DNA of 64,000 bases, from NCBI RefSeq assembly GCF_900547205.1, contig NZ_URFY01000014.1, positions 21,944 to 85,943 of the forward strand. Reading direction: 5' to 3'. Positions 1 to 9,627 of this stretch are shown piece after piece. How positions within the stretch are numbered: position 1 is the first letter of the stretch; each line of letters opens with the position of its first letter. The DNA is from an uncultured Bacteroides sp. (GTDB lineage: Bacteria > Bacteroidota > Bacteroidia > Bacteroidales > Bacteroidaceae). The translations under genes and the position numbers were made by a program. The notes beneath the pieces are model-generated. The model was not told where the DNA came from. It saw nothing but the letters and a program-made list of their open reading frames with translations, and made no database searches.

Positions 1-3000
1 GATAACTATCTGGAAACGGTTGTTGAAGAAACGCTGCGAGTAACTGAAGCTGTAGTCTGTTCGCTTCCCTCCGGTATCCGTAACGTCGTGGTCTTCGATG
101 CCGAAAGAGAGACTCGCACCCTTTATATTTCCCATCAGTTCGTTAATCTGGCTACTCAACACAGAGTTGAGCGCAGAGCCCATGTTCAACTTCCCTACTC
201 CGCTGCCACCAATCGGCCCGGTGCCGAGATAGGTCTTCATCACCATGATATAGAGTGCCTGCTTGCCTCGTTCTTCCGCACCCATCGCGGTTAGTTCGTT
301 CTGCACGGTAGCATCTTCGGGTGCCGATACGTCGAAAGCAAACGATAGGTTATCCAGTCGGTTCTTCACCACAATCGATACGTCGAAGTTCACCATTCTT
401 GACGCTCCGTTATCCCCATCGGATACGGAAGCACGGATACGGTCGGTCGCCTTGAAGTCCAGCATCGGGTCCATCGGGTTTCCGGTCCATTCCACATAAC
501 TGCCGTTGTCGATAGCAAACTCCTTGGCAGCAATCACCGGCAAAGAATACTTCATCAGTCCGCCGCTCAGCGTATAGCGTCCGGTCAGTGTCAAGTCTCC
601 TTGCGGGGTATACTTCATCGAAAGGTCACCACCACCTTCCAGTTCGATGCGATTGTCGTTGCTGGCATCCAAATCGACTTTCAAACGAACGGACGGGTCG
701 ATATGTACCATCATCGCCATATCCAGTCCTCCCAGAGAAACAGTCGGCACTTCCTGCTGCACTACGGTAGTGGTGTCGCTGAACGAAGTAAACGTGACCA
801 GACTCCCCAAGCGGTCTTGCACCGTCAACGGTGAATCGGTCAGTACGTACGACACGTCCGTATTCCCCAGCAGGCTTAGGTTCCCACGCATATTCAGTCC
901 GTCGAGAGGTCCCTTCACTGTTGCGCGCAAGTCGGCAAATGCTTTTCCGTAAACCAGACTTTCGCGGGTGCGTTTGGCATCCAGCAGCGTGAAGTTCGAT
1001 GCGAGCAGATTCAGATTCGCCATTGGGCGGCTCATATCGCGGAAGTCCACATAACCGTCGATAGTAAACGGATTCTTCTCTGTGGTGTATATGGCAAATT
1101 TGTCAAACTCCAAGCGATTATTCTTTATCTGCAAAGGACGGTCGTCGAATCTGAACCGCACCCCGTACTGATTGGAAAAGACAGAAGCGCTGTCGAGTAT
1201 CAAATCGCCGTTGATGAGCGGCTGCACGGTACTTCCCGTTATATGAACGTTACCGTCCATATCTCCGGATAAGGTGACAATCTGATCGGGTATAAACACA
1301 TTGGCTATCCGAAGTGGGAAATGTTCCAACGTAGTATTGACTTCCAGACTGTCTTTTCCTGTTTGTGTAGGCACCAGTTTGCCGTCTGCCAGCAGCACTT
1401 CCACGTTGTCATGGTTCAAGTATGCATTCAGATATTGCTTACCGCGTTCACCCGGCAGCCATGTGGCACCCAGCGTGACGTCGCCGATGCGCTGACGTTC
1501 GTAAGTCAGTTCGTCAAAGGAAGCCTCAGCCGAGAGTTGAAGATCCTTTTCGGTCTGCACATAATGCGCTTCTGCGGAGAGCAATCCGGTTATTTCGGGA
1601 AAGTAAGGAAGCACACTACTAATCTCCGCCAACCGGATTCGCCTTATCTCCACATCTATATTCTGCAACGAAACGGTATCACCCGGCACGGAATGGATAC
1701 GGAATCCCGTTCCTTCCTGATCCAACATATCTACGTTGGCGTATACACGCATATTCTTATGCAGATAAATCCAGTTGTGGTTCTCCTTGAAATGGAACTT
1801 ATGGAAAGCGATAATAGGTTCTTCCGGAATCAGCCTGAAGGCGAGTCCATTACCTTTTCCTTGTCCTTCAAACAAGGGGCGTGCATTTACGCCAAGCAAC
1901 ACTCCCGTTTCTCCTTTTTCGTTTTTATAGTCTACCATCAGTTCTGCATCCTTGTCACGGATTTCTCCAGTCATCGAAGCAGAGAAAGAGAACTGCGGGT
2001 TCCTTGGTCCATTGATGACTCCGGCACGCAACTTCATGCTCGTGGTGTCTTGCTTCACGGTGAAGAAGACGGTATCCAGTTGCAAGGTATCCACCTTCAA
2101 GGCGTGGATAGCTGCTTTTCCATTAATACCCCAGTCGGGAGCGGTGCCAAATTTCATCGAAGCATCATGATAACCAATCTTCTTCATAGCCAGATAATAG
2201 GCTAGCGGATTTTTCTGTCCGGCAGACAACGACATGACGACTGATGGCAGGGCTTTGCGCAAATCGGCATGATTCAATGCTTTCTCCTCTATCTGCTTCA
2301 TCAGCACATCCACAAAATGGGTGGACTGACTTATCAGAGGATTGACCCCGGAGCGTGCACTGAGGTCGAGCTTCAAGTCTCCCGAGATAACATGGGCGAA
2401 GACACGGTTTTGCCGAGCCTCAGCCGAGAGGTTGAAAGCTAGGGTTTGTTTCATCGGTTCGGGCAGCATTCCCAGCTCGTGAAGGTTGAGTTGGGTGACG
2501 TCTACCGTCACTTTGCCGTCAGGATAGCTATGCGCCAGATTATATTCGGCATCGGCGGTCATCTTCAACAAGTCATTATCACTGGTGAGGTGCGCTGTGG
2601 CTATTGCTGTTTTGAGGTTCCCCGTCAGATTTAGGTCCGACAGGTGGTAGCGGGCATAGTGAAGTTCTTCCAGCGATAGGTTCAATTTTGCAACAGAGCG
2701 GGGAGATATGAAATCCAGCCCCTTGCCACTGGCGTCCGCCGAAAGGGAAAGCTCGTAGAGAGAATCTTTCGGCAGGAAGTGGTGCAGTTGCAAGTTATCT
2801 ATTTTCAGGTCGGCAGAGTAGGCTTCGGTGGTAGTGTTCAATGCTGCATTCACGTCCATCGTGCCGTTTCCTTCTTGCAGGTTGAGCTTTGCTTTATATT
2901 CCGTTCCTTTTAGGTCGATACGGGCTACCATGTTCATGCTATCGGGCACATTGATAGTGCCGTTGGGCACTTCCCCCATCAGCGTGGTAAGGAAGTTCAA

Positions 3001-4272
3001 ATTCTGGGTAGTCATTTCCAGACCGATGGTTCCCGAACGTTTCAGGCTGTCGGCAAGGTTCTCCAACACCCCTCCTCCTTTGAGCGAGAAGGCACCGGGC
3101 AGGTCAACGTTCAGTCGGGTAATCTGCATTTCTTTCAGGTTTCCATCCGTTCCGGCACGTACTACGAGCGGACGGAAGGGATAAGCTTCCTTGAAACTCT
3201 CGGGCACTCCTCCGACAAAGAGCATGACATCTTCCTTGCCAATGTAGGCGTTAAGGCGAGCGGTCAGGTTTCCGGTAGTGGGTATATTGACCAGTTCCCA
3301 ATAGGTGTGGGCGGATAAATCTATTTCGGAGTGAGTGGTATTCAGTTTCAAACCGGGGACACTGATTATGGAATCGTTGGAGAACGCCCTACCCGTCAGC
3401 GAAGTAATGCTTAAGCCGGAACGTTCGTTCATTGAAAATTCGCGGATAACGGCGTTCATGTCTCTACCTTTATATAACAAAGAGTCTAGACCAATGCGGA
3501 CATCGCGGACGGCAATGTGAGAAGCATCGAAGCCTTCGGCGGGTTGAAGCGTTCCGGTATCGTAGTTGGCGGAGGTGCCGGAGAGGAGGAGTTGTTCCAG
3601 TTCGTAATACTGGTTTTTCAAGTCTGCCTGCGCTTCGTTGACAGAGGCTATTCCGATGTGGGCAGCCATCCGCATGGAGTCAGCGGGAAGCTGCATGCTG
3701 AAGGATACATTTTGAAGTTTCAGTCGATGGAGATTTACTTTCCAGTTGATGGGGGCGGAAGCGGTGGTGTCTTTCGGCGTGGCAGTGGTGTCGTTCATCA
3801 CCAACTGCACGTGCGTATCGGAGAGTTCCACTTCGTTGACAACAGCCATTTCATTGGATAAATCGACCCCATGGCTTTGCAGGTAGAAACGTCCCAAGAC
3901 GCCTTTTATCTGCATATCTTCCAGCAGGTTGGCGGAGTTGACTGCCACCTGACTGAGCGTTATCCCGTCCACTTCTACTTTACCTCTCAGCAACGGCCAT
4001 GCTTGTACGCGTACGTTCAGGCTTTCCAACGTCAGCAGCGTGTCTGGCTGCTGAATGACCTCGACACCGCGTACCAGCAGATTGAGCGGGAAGCGAAGGT
4101 CGATTCGTTCTACTTGAATTTGCATCCCGGTAGCCTTTGAAGCATACGCAGTAGCCTCGCGGCGCAGAAGATTCTGTACGGGAGGAATATATAGCAATAC
4201 CATCAGTATCACAAAAAGCAGTATTGGAGTGAGCACAATCCAGCTCACCCATTTTATCCATTTTCGTTTCAT
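1..4272 (-). CDS. tamB: TamB-like translocation/assembly module protein, C-terminus beyond the left edge
   Basis: A single open frame of 1,424 codons reads off the left edge. The N-terminus (MKRKWIKWVSWIVLTPIL...) is an uncleaved signal anchor: basic residues, then a hydrophobic helix to about residue 28. The body is long, low-complexity beta-strand sequence with many 'L..L...' repeats typical of the AsmA/TamB (DUF490) superfamily. The last residues visible, FSYSQRFFNNRFQIVI, match the conserved end-region style of TamB. Family knowledge: TamB spans the periplasm as a hydrophobic groove and works with a BamA/TamA-type barrel in outer-membrane protein or lipid transport. No such barrel gene is in the window. 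The start is the first ATG after an AT-rich, repeat-containing gap, so it probably has its own promoter. Function is assigned by fold and layout only. Confidence 0.85.
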   Translation of the reverse strand, partial: MKRKWIKWVSWIVLTPILLFVILMVLLYIPPVQNLLRREATAYASKATGMQIQVERIDLRFPLNLLVRGVEVIQQPDTLLTLESLNVRVQAWPLLRGKVEVDGITLSQVAVNSANLLEDMQIKGVLGRFYLQSHGVDLSNEMAVVNEVELSDTHVQLVMNDTTATPKDTTASAPINWKVNLHRLKLQNVSFSMQLPADSMRMAAHIGIASVNEAQADLKNQYYELEQLLLSGTSANYDTGTLQPAEGFDASHIAVRDVRIGLDSLLYKGRDMNAVIREFSMNERSGLSITSLTGRAFSNDSIISVPGLKLNTTHSEIDLSAHTYWELVNIPTTGNLTARLNAYIGKEDVMLFVGGVPESFKEAYPFRPLVVRAGTDGNLKEMQITRLNVDLPGAFSLKGGGVLENLADSLKRSGTIGLEMTTQNLNFLTTLMGEVPNGTINVPDSMNMVARIDLKGTEYKAKLNLQEGNGTMDVNAALNTTTEAYSADLKIDNLQLHHFLPKDSLYELSLSADASGKGLDFISPRSVAKLNLSLEELHYARYHLSDLNLTGNLKTAIATAHLTSDNDLLKMTADAEYNLAHSYPDGKVTVDVTQLNLHELGMLPEPMKQTLAFNLSAEARQNRVFAHVISGDLKLDLSARSGVNPLISQSTHFVDVLMKQIEEKALNHADLRKALPSVVMSLSAGQKNPLAYYLAMKKIGYHDASMKFGTAPDWGINGKAAIHALKVDTLQLDTVFFTVKQDTTSMKLRAGVINGPRNPQFSFSASMTGEIRDKDAELMVDYKNEKGETGVLLGVNARPLFEGQGKGNGLAFRLIPEEPIIAFHKFHFKENHNWIYLHKNMRVYANVDMLDQEGTGFRIHSVPGDTVSLQNIDVEIRRIRLAEISSVLPYFPEITGLLSAEAHYVQTEKDLQLSAEASFDELTYERQRIGDVTLGATWLPGERGKQYLNAYLNHDNVEVLLADGKLVPTQTGKDSLEVNTTLEHFPLRIANVFIPDQIVTLSGDMDGNVHITGSTVQPLINGDLILDSASVFSNQYGVRFRFDDRPLQIKNNRLEFDKFAIYTTEKNPFTIDGYVDFRDMSRPMANLNLLASNFTLLDAKRTRESLVYGKAFADLRATVKGPLDGLNMRGNLSLLGNTDVSYVLTDSPLTVQDRLGSLVTFTSFSDTTTVVQQEVPTVSLGGLDMAMMVHIDPSVRLKVDLDASNDNRIELEGGGDLSMKYTPQGDLTLTGRYTLSGGLMKYSLPVIAAKEFAIDNGSYVEWTGNPMDPMLDFKATDRIRASVSDGDNGASRMVNFDVSIVVKNRLDNLSFAFDVSAPEDATVQNELTAMGAEERGKQALYIMVMKTYLGTGPIGGSGVGKLNMGSALNSVLSSQINELMGNIKGASLSFGIEDHDVTDTGGKRTDYSFSYSQRFFNNRFQIVI

Positions 4273-4537
4273 GTAAAATGTGCCAGTGCATAATTAAGGT
4301 GACACAAAGTAAACAAATAATTCCGAGAAAAGATTTACCGTATGTGTAAAATGTTCCAAACAGACGAAATACTGTTATCTTAGCTTTTCTTCAGTCATAG
4401 GGTTCACGGTGTCTCAATACTCTGTTTTGCAGACGATTGCCGTGATTGAAGGACGGATATCCCTATGTTTCACAGCCTTCACGGCCTTCACTGTCCTCTC
4501 ATGCACACTAGTTGGTTCGTTACTTTAGAGTAAAACT

Positions 4538-4621
4538 ATAACCGCAAGCTCCGGTTATATAACTGAAAGTTCTGATTATAAAACCGGAACTTTCGGTTAT
4601 GCAATCAGAACTTTCGGTTAT
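4538..4621. repeat. Four head-to-tail 21-bp degenerate repeats in the tamB/kinase gap
   Basis: Units start at 4538, 4559, 4580 and 4601. Each is exactly 21 bp; three end in CGGTTAT and the second in TGATTAT. Unit 1 (ATAACCG-7-CGGTTAT) is a perfect inverted repeat and the others are degenerate versions; units 3 and 4 share GAACTTTCGGTTAT. The rest of this 386-base gap (4273-4658) holds no credible gene. It lies downstream of the histidine kinase and upstream of tamB, so the array could act in transcript ends or as a protein-binding array; no function is shown. Confidence 0.8.
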
Positions 4622-4658
4622 AGATATCTTCCTAGCAAAAGTAAGTTCTCCTTCGGGG

Positions 4659-7001
4659 TTAATTGAGTTTCTTTCCAGACTCTGTACATATTGTCACAAA
4701 CGTCTTCGCTTCTTCCAGCACCTTCCTAATCTCACTAAGCACGCAACCGGTCTTTTCACCTATCTCTTCCGAGAAGGATTCACCGCGGCGAGCTTCCAGC
4801 CAGTTCAATAAAGGCACGGCATCGGTAGCCCCAATCAGCGTGAAGAGCGGAAGAAGCTTATGCGCCATAGCGGCTATTCCGTCCACTTCTTCGTGTGCCA
4901 GAGATTGCTGCATCCGGTCGGCATTCTTTCCGGTTTCTTCAATAAAAGATTGAATGATGGAATGTGCCGCTTCGGAATCGTCTTCGGAAAAGGCGGTAAG
5001 TGCGGAGAAATTCAGTGATTCCGTCTGCTGCATATCTTCCGTTATATGCGCTTCGTCGGCTGAGAGCTGGCCTTCGTTGACGGTGAGTAATAGCTCTTTC
5101 ACAGTGAAAGGTTTGTGCAGACATCCGGCGAAGCCGTGCTCGTTCATAGCAGCAGTGTCTATCTCGTTGCGGGCAGTTACTGCAATCACCGGGATTGTTT
5201 TTGCCTGCGGAATGTTGGAAGCACGGAGCAACTTCACTAAGTCGAAGCCATTGATTGCCGGCATTTGTATGTCCGTCAGCAGGACGTCGAAGACGGACGT
5301 GCGAAGTTGCTCTATCAACTCTTCCAGTTGCTCGCAACACACGGCGTCGATGCCATGCTGCTTCAACATGGCGGCTGTCAGATTGAGTTGAATCTTATCA
5401 TCGTCTATCAGGAGTACGCGTATCACTTTCATCGGAGGAATTGCTTCCGTCTCCGCCGACGCCGGTGAAGTGGTTCCGCTTTCGGATTCCTCCTCTTCGG
5501 CAATGGAGCTACCTACGGGATAGAGCGGCAGCACTACGGTGAAACAGCTTCCTTCTCCCAAAGTGCTTTGCACGCTAATGGTACCGTCGAGCAGAGTCAC
5601 CAGCTTCTTCACTATCGACAGTCCAAGACCGAAGCCTTCTTCTCCCTGCGCACTGGTGAGACGGGTAAATTCTTGGAATATCCGTTCGCGGTCTTCGGTC
5701 GCCATTCCTTTTCCGGTATCGGAGATGGCTATCGTCAGTTTAGATGAATCGTAGGTTGCCGTCAGGGAAACTTCTCCTTTGGGAGTAAACTTCACGGCAT
5801 TGGAAAGGAGGTTGTTCACAATCTGGCGGAGCCGCAATGGGTCGCTGATGTATCTTCCGTTCAGTTCGGGGGCGATGTGGCAACGCAGTGCCAAGCCTTT
5901 GGCGGCAGTGAGCGGTTCGAAACTGACGTATATTTCATCGAAAAGCTGCGAGGGATTGAAGGTGACACGGTTCACTTCCGCTTTATTGAGGTCGAGACGG
6001 TGGAAGTCGAGCAAGTCACTCACCAGTTTCAATAGGTGCTCCGAAGAGCTTTTCATGTTGTCGAGGTAGAAGCGTTGCCGCTCGTCTTCGGTCAGTCGTG
6101 ACAGGAGTTCGGTATAGCCCATGATAGAGCCTAGCGGTGCTTTGAAGTCGTGCGTGATGGCAAGCATCAGCTTTTCGCGGGCATCGAGCAAGTCCTCCGC
6201 CAACTTATTCGCTTCTTCGAGCTGACGACGGTAGCGGTTGCTACGGGAGATGTCCCGAATGATAATTATCAAGAAAAAGACGGACAGCAGTACCGCGCCG
6301 ATGGCTATTCCGGCAATGGTGCGGGCGGAGCGCATCCTGACTTCCTGCTGAAGTTCGGCATCCTGCTTGGCGCGCGTGGTCATTTCCACTTCGTATTGCT
6401 TAATCAGACTATCCATCCGAGCCGTCAGCTGTGTGTTCATACGCTGATATTTCGTGCTGGTGCGCCGGATGGTTCTCTTTCGCTGCAAGCGTTTCTCCTC
6501 GGTTGCCATGCGAATCTTCTGCTGTAGGGAGTCTTTGTTGGCGGTTGGCTCGAGAATGGTGTCGGTGGCAACCTCAAGAGATGTGTTCACCAATACAGCA
6601 CTGTCTTCTTTGGAAGGGACAAACACCTCCGCCAGTCGTTTGAAGAAACCTCTCTTCTTCGGCGTGGTAATCAACGAGTCGCGCTTGGTGATGATCCGAT
6701 GTTGCACTCGTTGCTGGGTGATGACGGAATCTTGTTCGGAGATGATTTCTTCAATCTCTGAAGCGGACAGCAGGCTGTCGTTTGCCTCGCTCAACACGCG
6801 TAGCATCTGTATCGTGTTCTGATCTTTCTCGTAGAGAAGAGTCAGCAAGCTGTCTGTTCGCAGATTTTGCTGGTCGTCGGCAGCCGATAAGGCTTCCATC
6901 TCCTGATGCACAAACACAAGAGAGAAAAGAAGAATCGCCAATAATAAGGTGTAACCAATGGTTACTTTCAGTTTGGTGGAACGATAAGAAGCCATAGGCA
7001 T
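4659..7001 (-). CDS. Hybrid histidine kinase with REC and HPt domains
   Basis: A 780-residue membrane sensor. TM1 is at about 12-31. A periplasmic, charged, coiled-coil-like region follows, then TM2 (about 229-250). The HisKA box ITHDFKAPLG puts the phospho-accepting His near 284. The HATPase_c domain (about 390-500) has the N-box NNLLSNAVKF, the G1 motif DTGKGM and the G2 motif GFGLGLS. A REC domain (about 525-640) has its acceptor Asp in LLTDIQMPA near 575. The C-terminal HPt domain has AMAHKLL with its His near 713. So His-Asp-His phosphotransfer is complete in one protein, but the final receiver must be another protein. It is the last gene of the cyclophilin-M16-MATE operon, 21 bases after the MATE stop. 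A second ATG two codons in (MASYRS) is an equally possible start. The signal it senses cannot be read from the sequence. Confidence 0.92.
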   Translation of the reverse strand: MPMASYRSTKLKVTIGYTLLLAILLFSLVFVHQEMEALSAADDQQNLRTDSLLTLLYEKDQNTIQMLRVLSEANDSLLSASEIEEIISEQDSVITQQRVQHRIITKRDSLITTPKKRGFFKRLAEVFVPSKEDSAVLVNTSLEVATDTILEPTANKDSLQQKIRMATEEKRLQRKRTIRRTSTKYQRMNTQLTARMDSLIKQYEVEMTTRAKQDAELQQEVRMRSARTIAGIAIGAVLLSVFFLIIIIRDISRSNRYRRQLEEANKLAEDLLDAREKLMLAITHDFKAPLGSIMGYTELLSRLTEDERQRFYLDNMKSSSEHLLKLVSDLLDFHRLDLNKAEVNRVTFNPSQLFDEIYVSFEPLTAAKGLALRCHIAPELNGRYISDPLRLRQIVNNLLSNAVKFTPKGEVSLTATYDSSKLTIAISDTGKGMATEDRERIFQEFTRLTSAQGEEGFGLGLSIVKKLVTLLDGTISVQSTLGEGSCFTVVLPLYPVGSSIAEEEESESGTTSPASAETEAIPPMKVIRVLLIDDDKIQLNLTAAMLKQHGIDAVCCEQLEELIEQLRTSVFDVLLTDIQMPAINGFDLVKLLRASNIPQAKTIPVIAVTARNEIDTAAMNEHGFAGCLHKPFTVKELLLTVNEGQLSADEAHITEDMQQTESLNFSALTAFSEDDSEAAHSIIQSFIEETGKNADRMQQSLAHEEVDGIAAMAHKLLPLFTLIGATDAVPLLNWLEARRGESFSEEIGEKTGCVLSEIRKVLEEAKTFVTICTESGKKLN

Positions 7002-7022
7002 TTGCTAATTATAAGTTATAAG

Positions 7023-8366
7023 TCAAGAAGCGGATTTCGTCATGTAGTTGAAACGCCACCATAGCATCAGTCCCGCACTGGTCAGCCCGAAGGGGAATGC
7101 CATCCAGACACCGATAATCCCCCATCCCATTACAAAGCCGCAGAAGTAACCCACTGGCAATGAAATCATGAAATAGGCGACGAAGGCGATTACCATCATC
7201 AGCTTGACATCCGAGATACCGCGCAGGGCATTGGCAAAAGTTATCTGCAACCCGTCGCCAAACTGATAGAATAGGAAAGGGAATATAAGGGAAGTCACCA
7301 TTGCCGCTACCTCGGGACTGTCGGTGAACCAACTGCCCAAATGATTGCGGCAAAGAAACACGATGAGTGAAAGGACAACGCCCATCGCCATCATCACATG
7401 AAAGCCCGCATATGCCGAACGGCGCACATTGACCGTATCGTGCTGCCCCTGAAAGTTACTGACGCGAACGGCAACTGCCGCTCCCATGCCGTAGTACATC
7501 ATAAAGGTGAACTGGGAGATTGCCAACATCACCTGATGGGAAGCTAATGCGATGGTTCCCAACCAACCAATCATGATGGCACTCAAACTAAAAGAAGCTG
7601 TCTCCATCCCCATCTGAAAAGCAATCGGCCAGCCGAGCGAGTTGAGACGGGCAAATATGGGACGCGACCATTTCAGCGCGAAGAAACCCTCTTTATAACG
7701 CTGGAACCGAGGACTGCGGAAGAAGATAATGGCAAATACGACCACCATCATGATGCGCGAGAAGAGGGTACTGATACCCGCACCGAGCAAACCCAATTCG
7801 GGCAATCCAATTTTACCGTATATAAGGACGTAGTTACCGATGATATTCAGCACGTTTCCTCCAAGCAGTATCCACATGGCGGTCTTTGTGTCTGTGATTC
7901 CGTCGGTGAACTGCTTGAAACCATTGAAGAGCATGACGAAAATAAGAGAGCCGAGCAGAACAAGGTAGTAGGGTTTTATCAAGGGAATCAGTTCTTCCGG
8001 CTGCCCGAGGTTCTCTATGTTGAAGTAGAGGATGCTCATGCCGATAGTCAGCAGGAAGGCTACAAGCAGGTTTGCCAACAGACTGCAACGCAATGCCTGT
8101 CCGGCAGGGGCAAACTGATGCGTTCCGAACAAGCCGCCTACAATAGGCGTCAGTCCATAAGAGAAACCAGTGCTGAAGATAATAACAAGATTGAATACAT
8201 TGTTGACGAAAGAGGCTGCGCCCAGTTCGATGGTGCTATGATGACCAATCATCAAAGTATCGGCAAAGCCCAGAACGATGACGCCTATCTGGCCGATAAC
8301 GATAGGCAAACCGAGAGTGAATAATGCTTTATAATGATCTTTGTATGTCCTATATAGTCTCTGCAT
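7023..8366 (-). CDS. MATE-family multidrug/Na+ antiporter
   Basis: A 447-residue polytopic membrane protein with about 12 hydrophobic helices in two homologous halves. It opens with the MATE-type stretch LFTLGLPIVIGQIGVIVLGF and contains ADTLMIGHHS and the second-half repeat LGWPIAFQMGMETASFS. MATE proteins export cationic drugs or metabolites using H+ or Na+ gradients. The open frame continues 54 codons further upstream, but that part lies inside the M16 peptidase gene and is not MATE-like. I therefore start at MQRLYRTYKDHYKAL, which overlaps the end of the peptidase gene by 17 bases and suggests translational coupling. It sits between the peptidase and the hybrid kinase in one operon. Substrate unknown. 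Confidence 0.93.
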   Translation of the reverse strand: MQRLYRTYKDHYKALFTLGLPIVIGQIGVIVLGFADTLMIGHHSTIELGAASFVNNVFNLVIIFSTGFSYGLTPIVGGLFGTHQFAPAGQALRCSLLANLLVAFLLTIGMSILYFNIENLGQPEELIPLIKPYYLVLLGSLIFVMLFNGFKQFTDGITDTKTAMWILLGGNVLNIIGNYVLIYGKIGLPELGLLGAGISTLFSRIMMVVVFAIIFFRSPRFQRYKEGFFALKWSRPIFARLNSLGWPIAFQMGMETASFSLSAIMIGWLGTIALASHQVMLAISQFTFMMYYGMGAAVAVRVSNFQGQHDTVNVRRSAYAGFHVMMAMGVVLSLIVFLCRNHLGSWFTDSPEVAAMVTSLIFPFLFYQFGDGLQITFANALRGISDVKLMMVIAFVAYFMISLPVGYFCGFVMGWGIIGVWMAFPFGLTSAGLMLWWRFNYMTKSAS

Positions 8367-9597
8367 AAGTTTTCTTATAATATAATACCACACTGTTCTC
8401 CCTACGGAAACCGGACCGGGCAACAGCTTGCAACTGCTCCGCAGTGACTGAACGATAACGTTCCACCTCTTTTTCCATATCTTCCGCCCGACCGAGCAAT
8501 TCGTACCAGGCAAGATTGGTAGCCACATTCAGATAATTCATATTGCCGAATATCTGAGTAGACTCAAACTTGTTCTTCACCTTCTCCAACTCCTGCTCGT
8601 CTACCAACTCCTGCTGCAACCGCTCCAACTCTTCGCGCACTGCCGCTTCCGCCTGTTCCAAAGTGACTCCCGCCGAAGGCTTACCGGAAATATGAAACAG
8701 CCCGGCATCTACGCTGCCGGAAATATATGCGTCGATGCTTGAGAACATCTGTCTCTCTTGCACCAACCGCTGATTGAGACGGCTCGAACGGCCGTTGCTC
8801 AACAAGTCCGAAAGGATATCGAATGCATAATAATCAGGATGGCGATGATCGCACATATGAAAAGCCATGAAGAGTGCGTCGAGCGGCACATTGCGTTCCA
8901 CCGTTAGCCTGCGTTCTTCCGTTTGCTCCGGCTCCTGCGGCAATGCCCGTTGCGGGACATCCCTGCGGGGAATGGGACCAAACCACTTCTCGGTGAACGC
9001 CACAGCATCTTCAAAGGTGATGTTTCCCGTCACGGACAAGATGGCATTGTTGGGCGCATAGAACCGGAAGAAGAATGCTTTCACATCTTCCAACGTTGCA
9101 TTGGCAATGTGCGATAAGTCTTTTCCGATAGTAGGCCACTGGTAAGGGTGCACCCGATACGCCAAAGGGCGCAAGAGATGGCTGACATCTCCGTAAGGCT
9201 GGTTCAGGCTGCGCTGCTTGAACTCCTCCATTACTACCCCTCGCTGCACTTCCAGGCTCCGCTCGCTGAAATCAAGGCTCAGCATACGGTCGGACTCCAA
9301 CCAGAAGCCGGTTTCCACATTTTGCCGGGGCACAGTGAGGTAGTAATTGGTGATATCATTGTTCGTCCAGGCATTATTCTCGCCTCCCGCCAGTTGCAGC
9401 GGCCCGTCATAATCGGGAATATTGACCGAACCGCCGAACATCAGATGCTCGAACAGGTGGGCAAAGCCGGTATGGTCGGGATGTTCGTCGCGAGCTCCCA
9501 CGTTATACAATATATTGAGTGCTACCATCTGCGTACTTTCATCCTGCGAATGTACCAGCCGCAGACCGTTATCGAGAATATGCCTGTTTATCTTCAT
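8350..9597 (-). CDS. M16-family zinc peptidase (pitrilysin-like)
   Basis: A 415-residue protein of about half-pitrilysin size. It has the inverted zinc motif HLFEH (His47, Glu50, His51) preceded by VGARDEHPDHTGFAH, and the distal zinc-ligand Glu at 124 or 125 in VVMEEF, the usual 70-odd residues further on. The second M16 domain (about 185-400) lacks a zinc site, as expected. There is no signal peptide, so it should act in the cytoplasm unless exported otherwise. Family knowledge: single-chain M16B peptidases of this size usually dimerise or pair with an inactive partner, and no partner gene is nearby. It begins 30 bases after the cyclophilin gene and overlaps the MATE start, so it is inside that operon. 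Likely role is degrading peptides; the substrate is unknown. Confidence 0.92.
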   Translation of the reverse strand: MKINRHILDNGLRLVHSQDESTQMVALNILYNVGARDEHPDHTGFAHLFEHLMFGGSVNIPDYDGPLQLAGGENNAWTNNDITNYYLTVPRQNVETGFWLESDRMLSLDFSERSLEVQRGVVMEEFKQRSLNQPYGDVSHLLRPLAYRVHPYQWPTIGKDLSHIANATLEDVKAFFFRFYAPNNAILSVTGNITFEDAVAFTEKWFGPIPRRDVPQRALPQEPEQTEERRLTVERNVPLDALFMAFHMCDHRHPDYYAFDILSDLLSNGRSSRLNQRLVQERQMFSSIDAYISGSVDAGLFHISGKPSAGVTLEQAEAAVREELERLQQELVDEQELEKVKNKFESTQIFGNMNYLNVATNLAWYELLGRAEDMEKEVERYRSVTAEQLQAVARSGFRRENSVVLYYKKTYAETI

Positions 9598-9627
9598 AGT
9601 TGTGCCTCTCCCAAGGCTTAGTTTAAA

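Noticed and set aside
4272..4310. Second sigma-54 promoter upstream of tamB
   Set aside because: TGGCAC is present on the minus strand but is followed by ATTTTACAT, with no TTGC-like -12 element at the right spacing.
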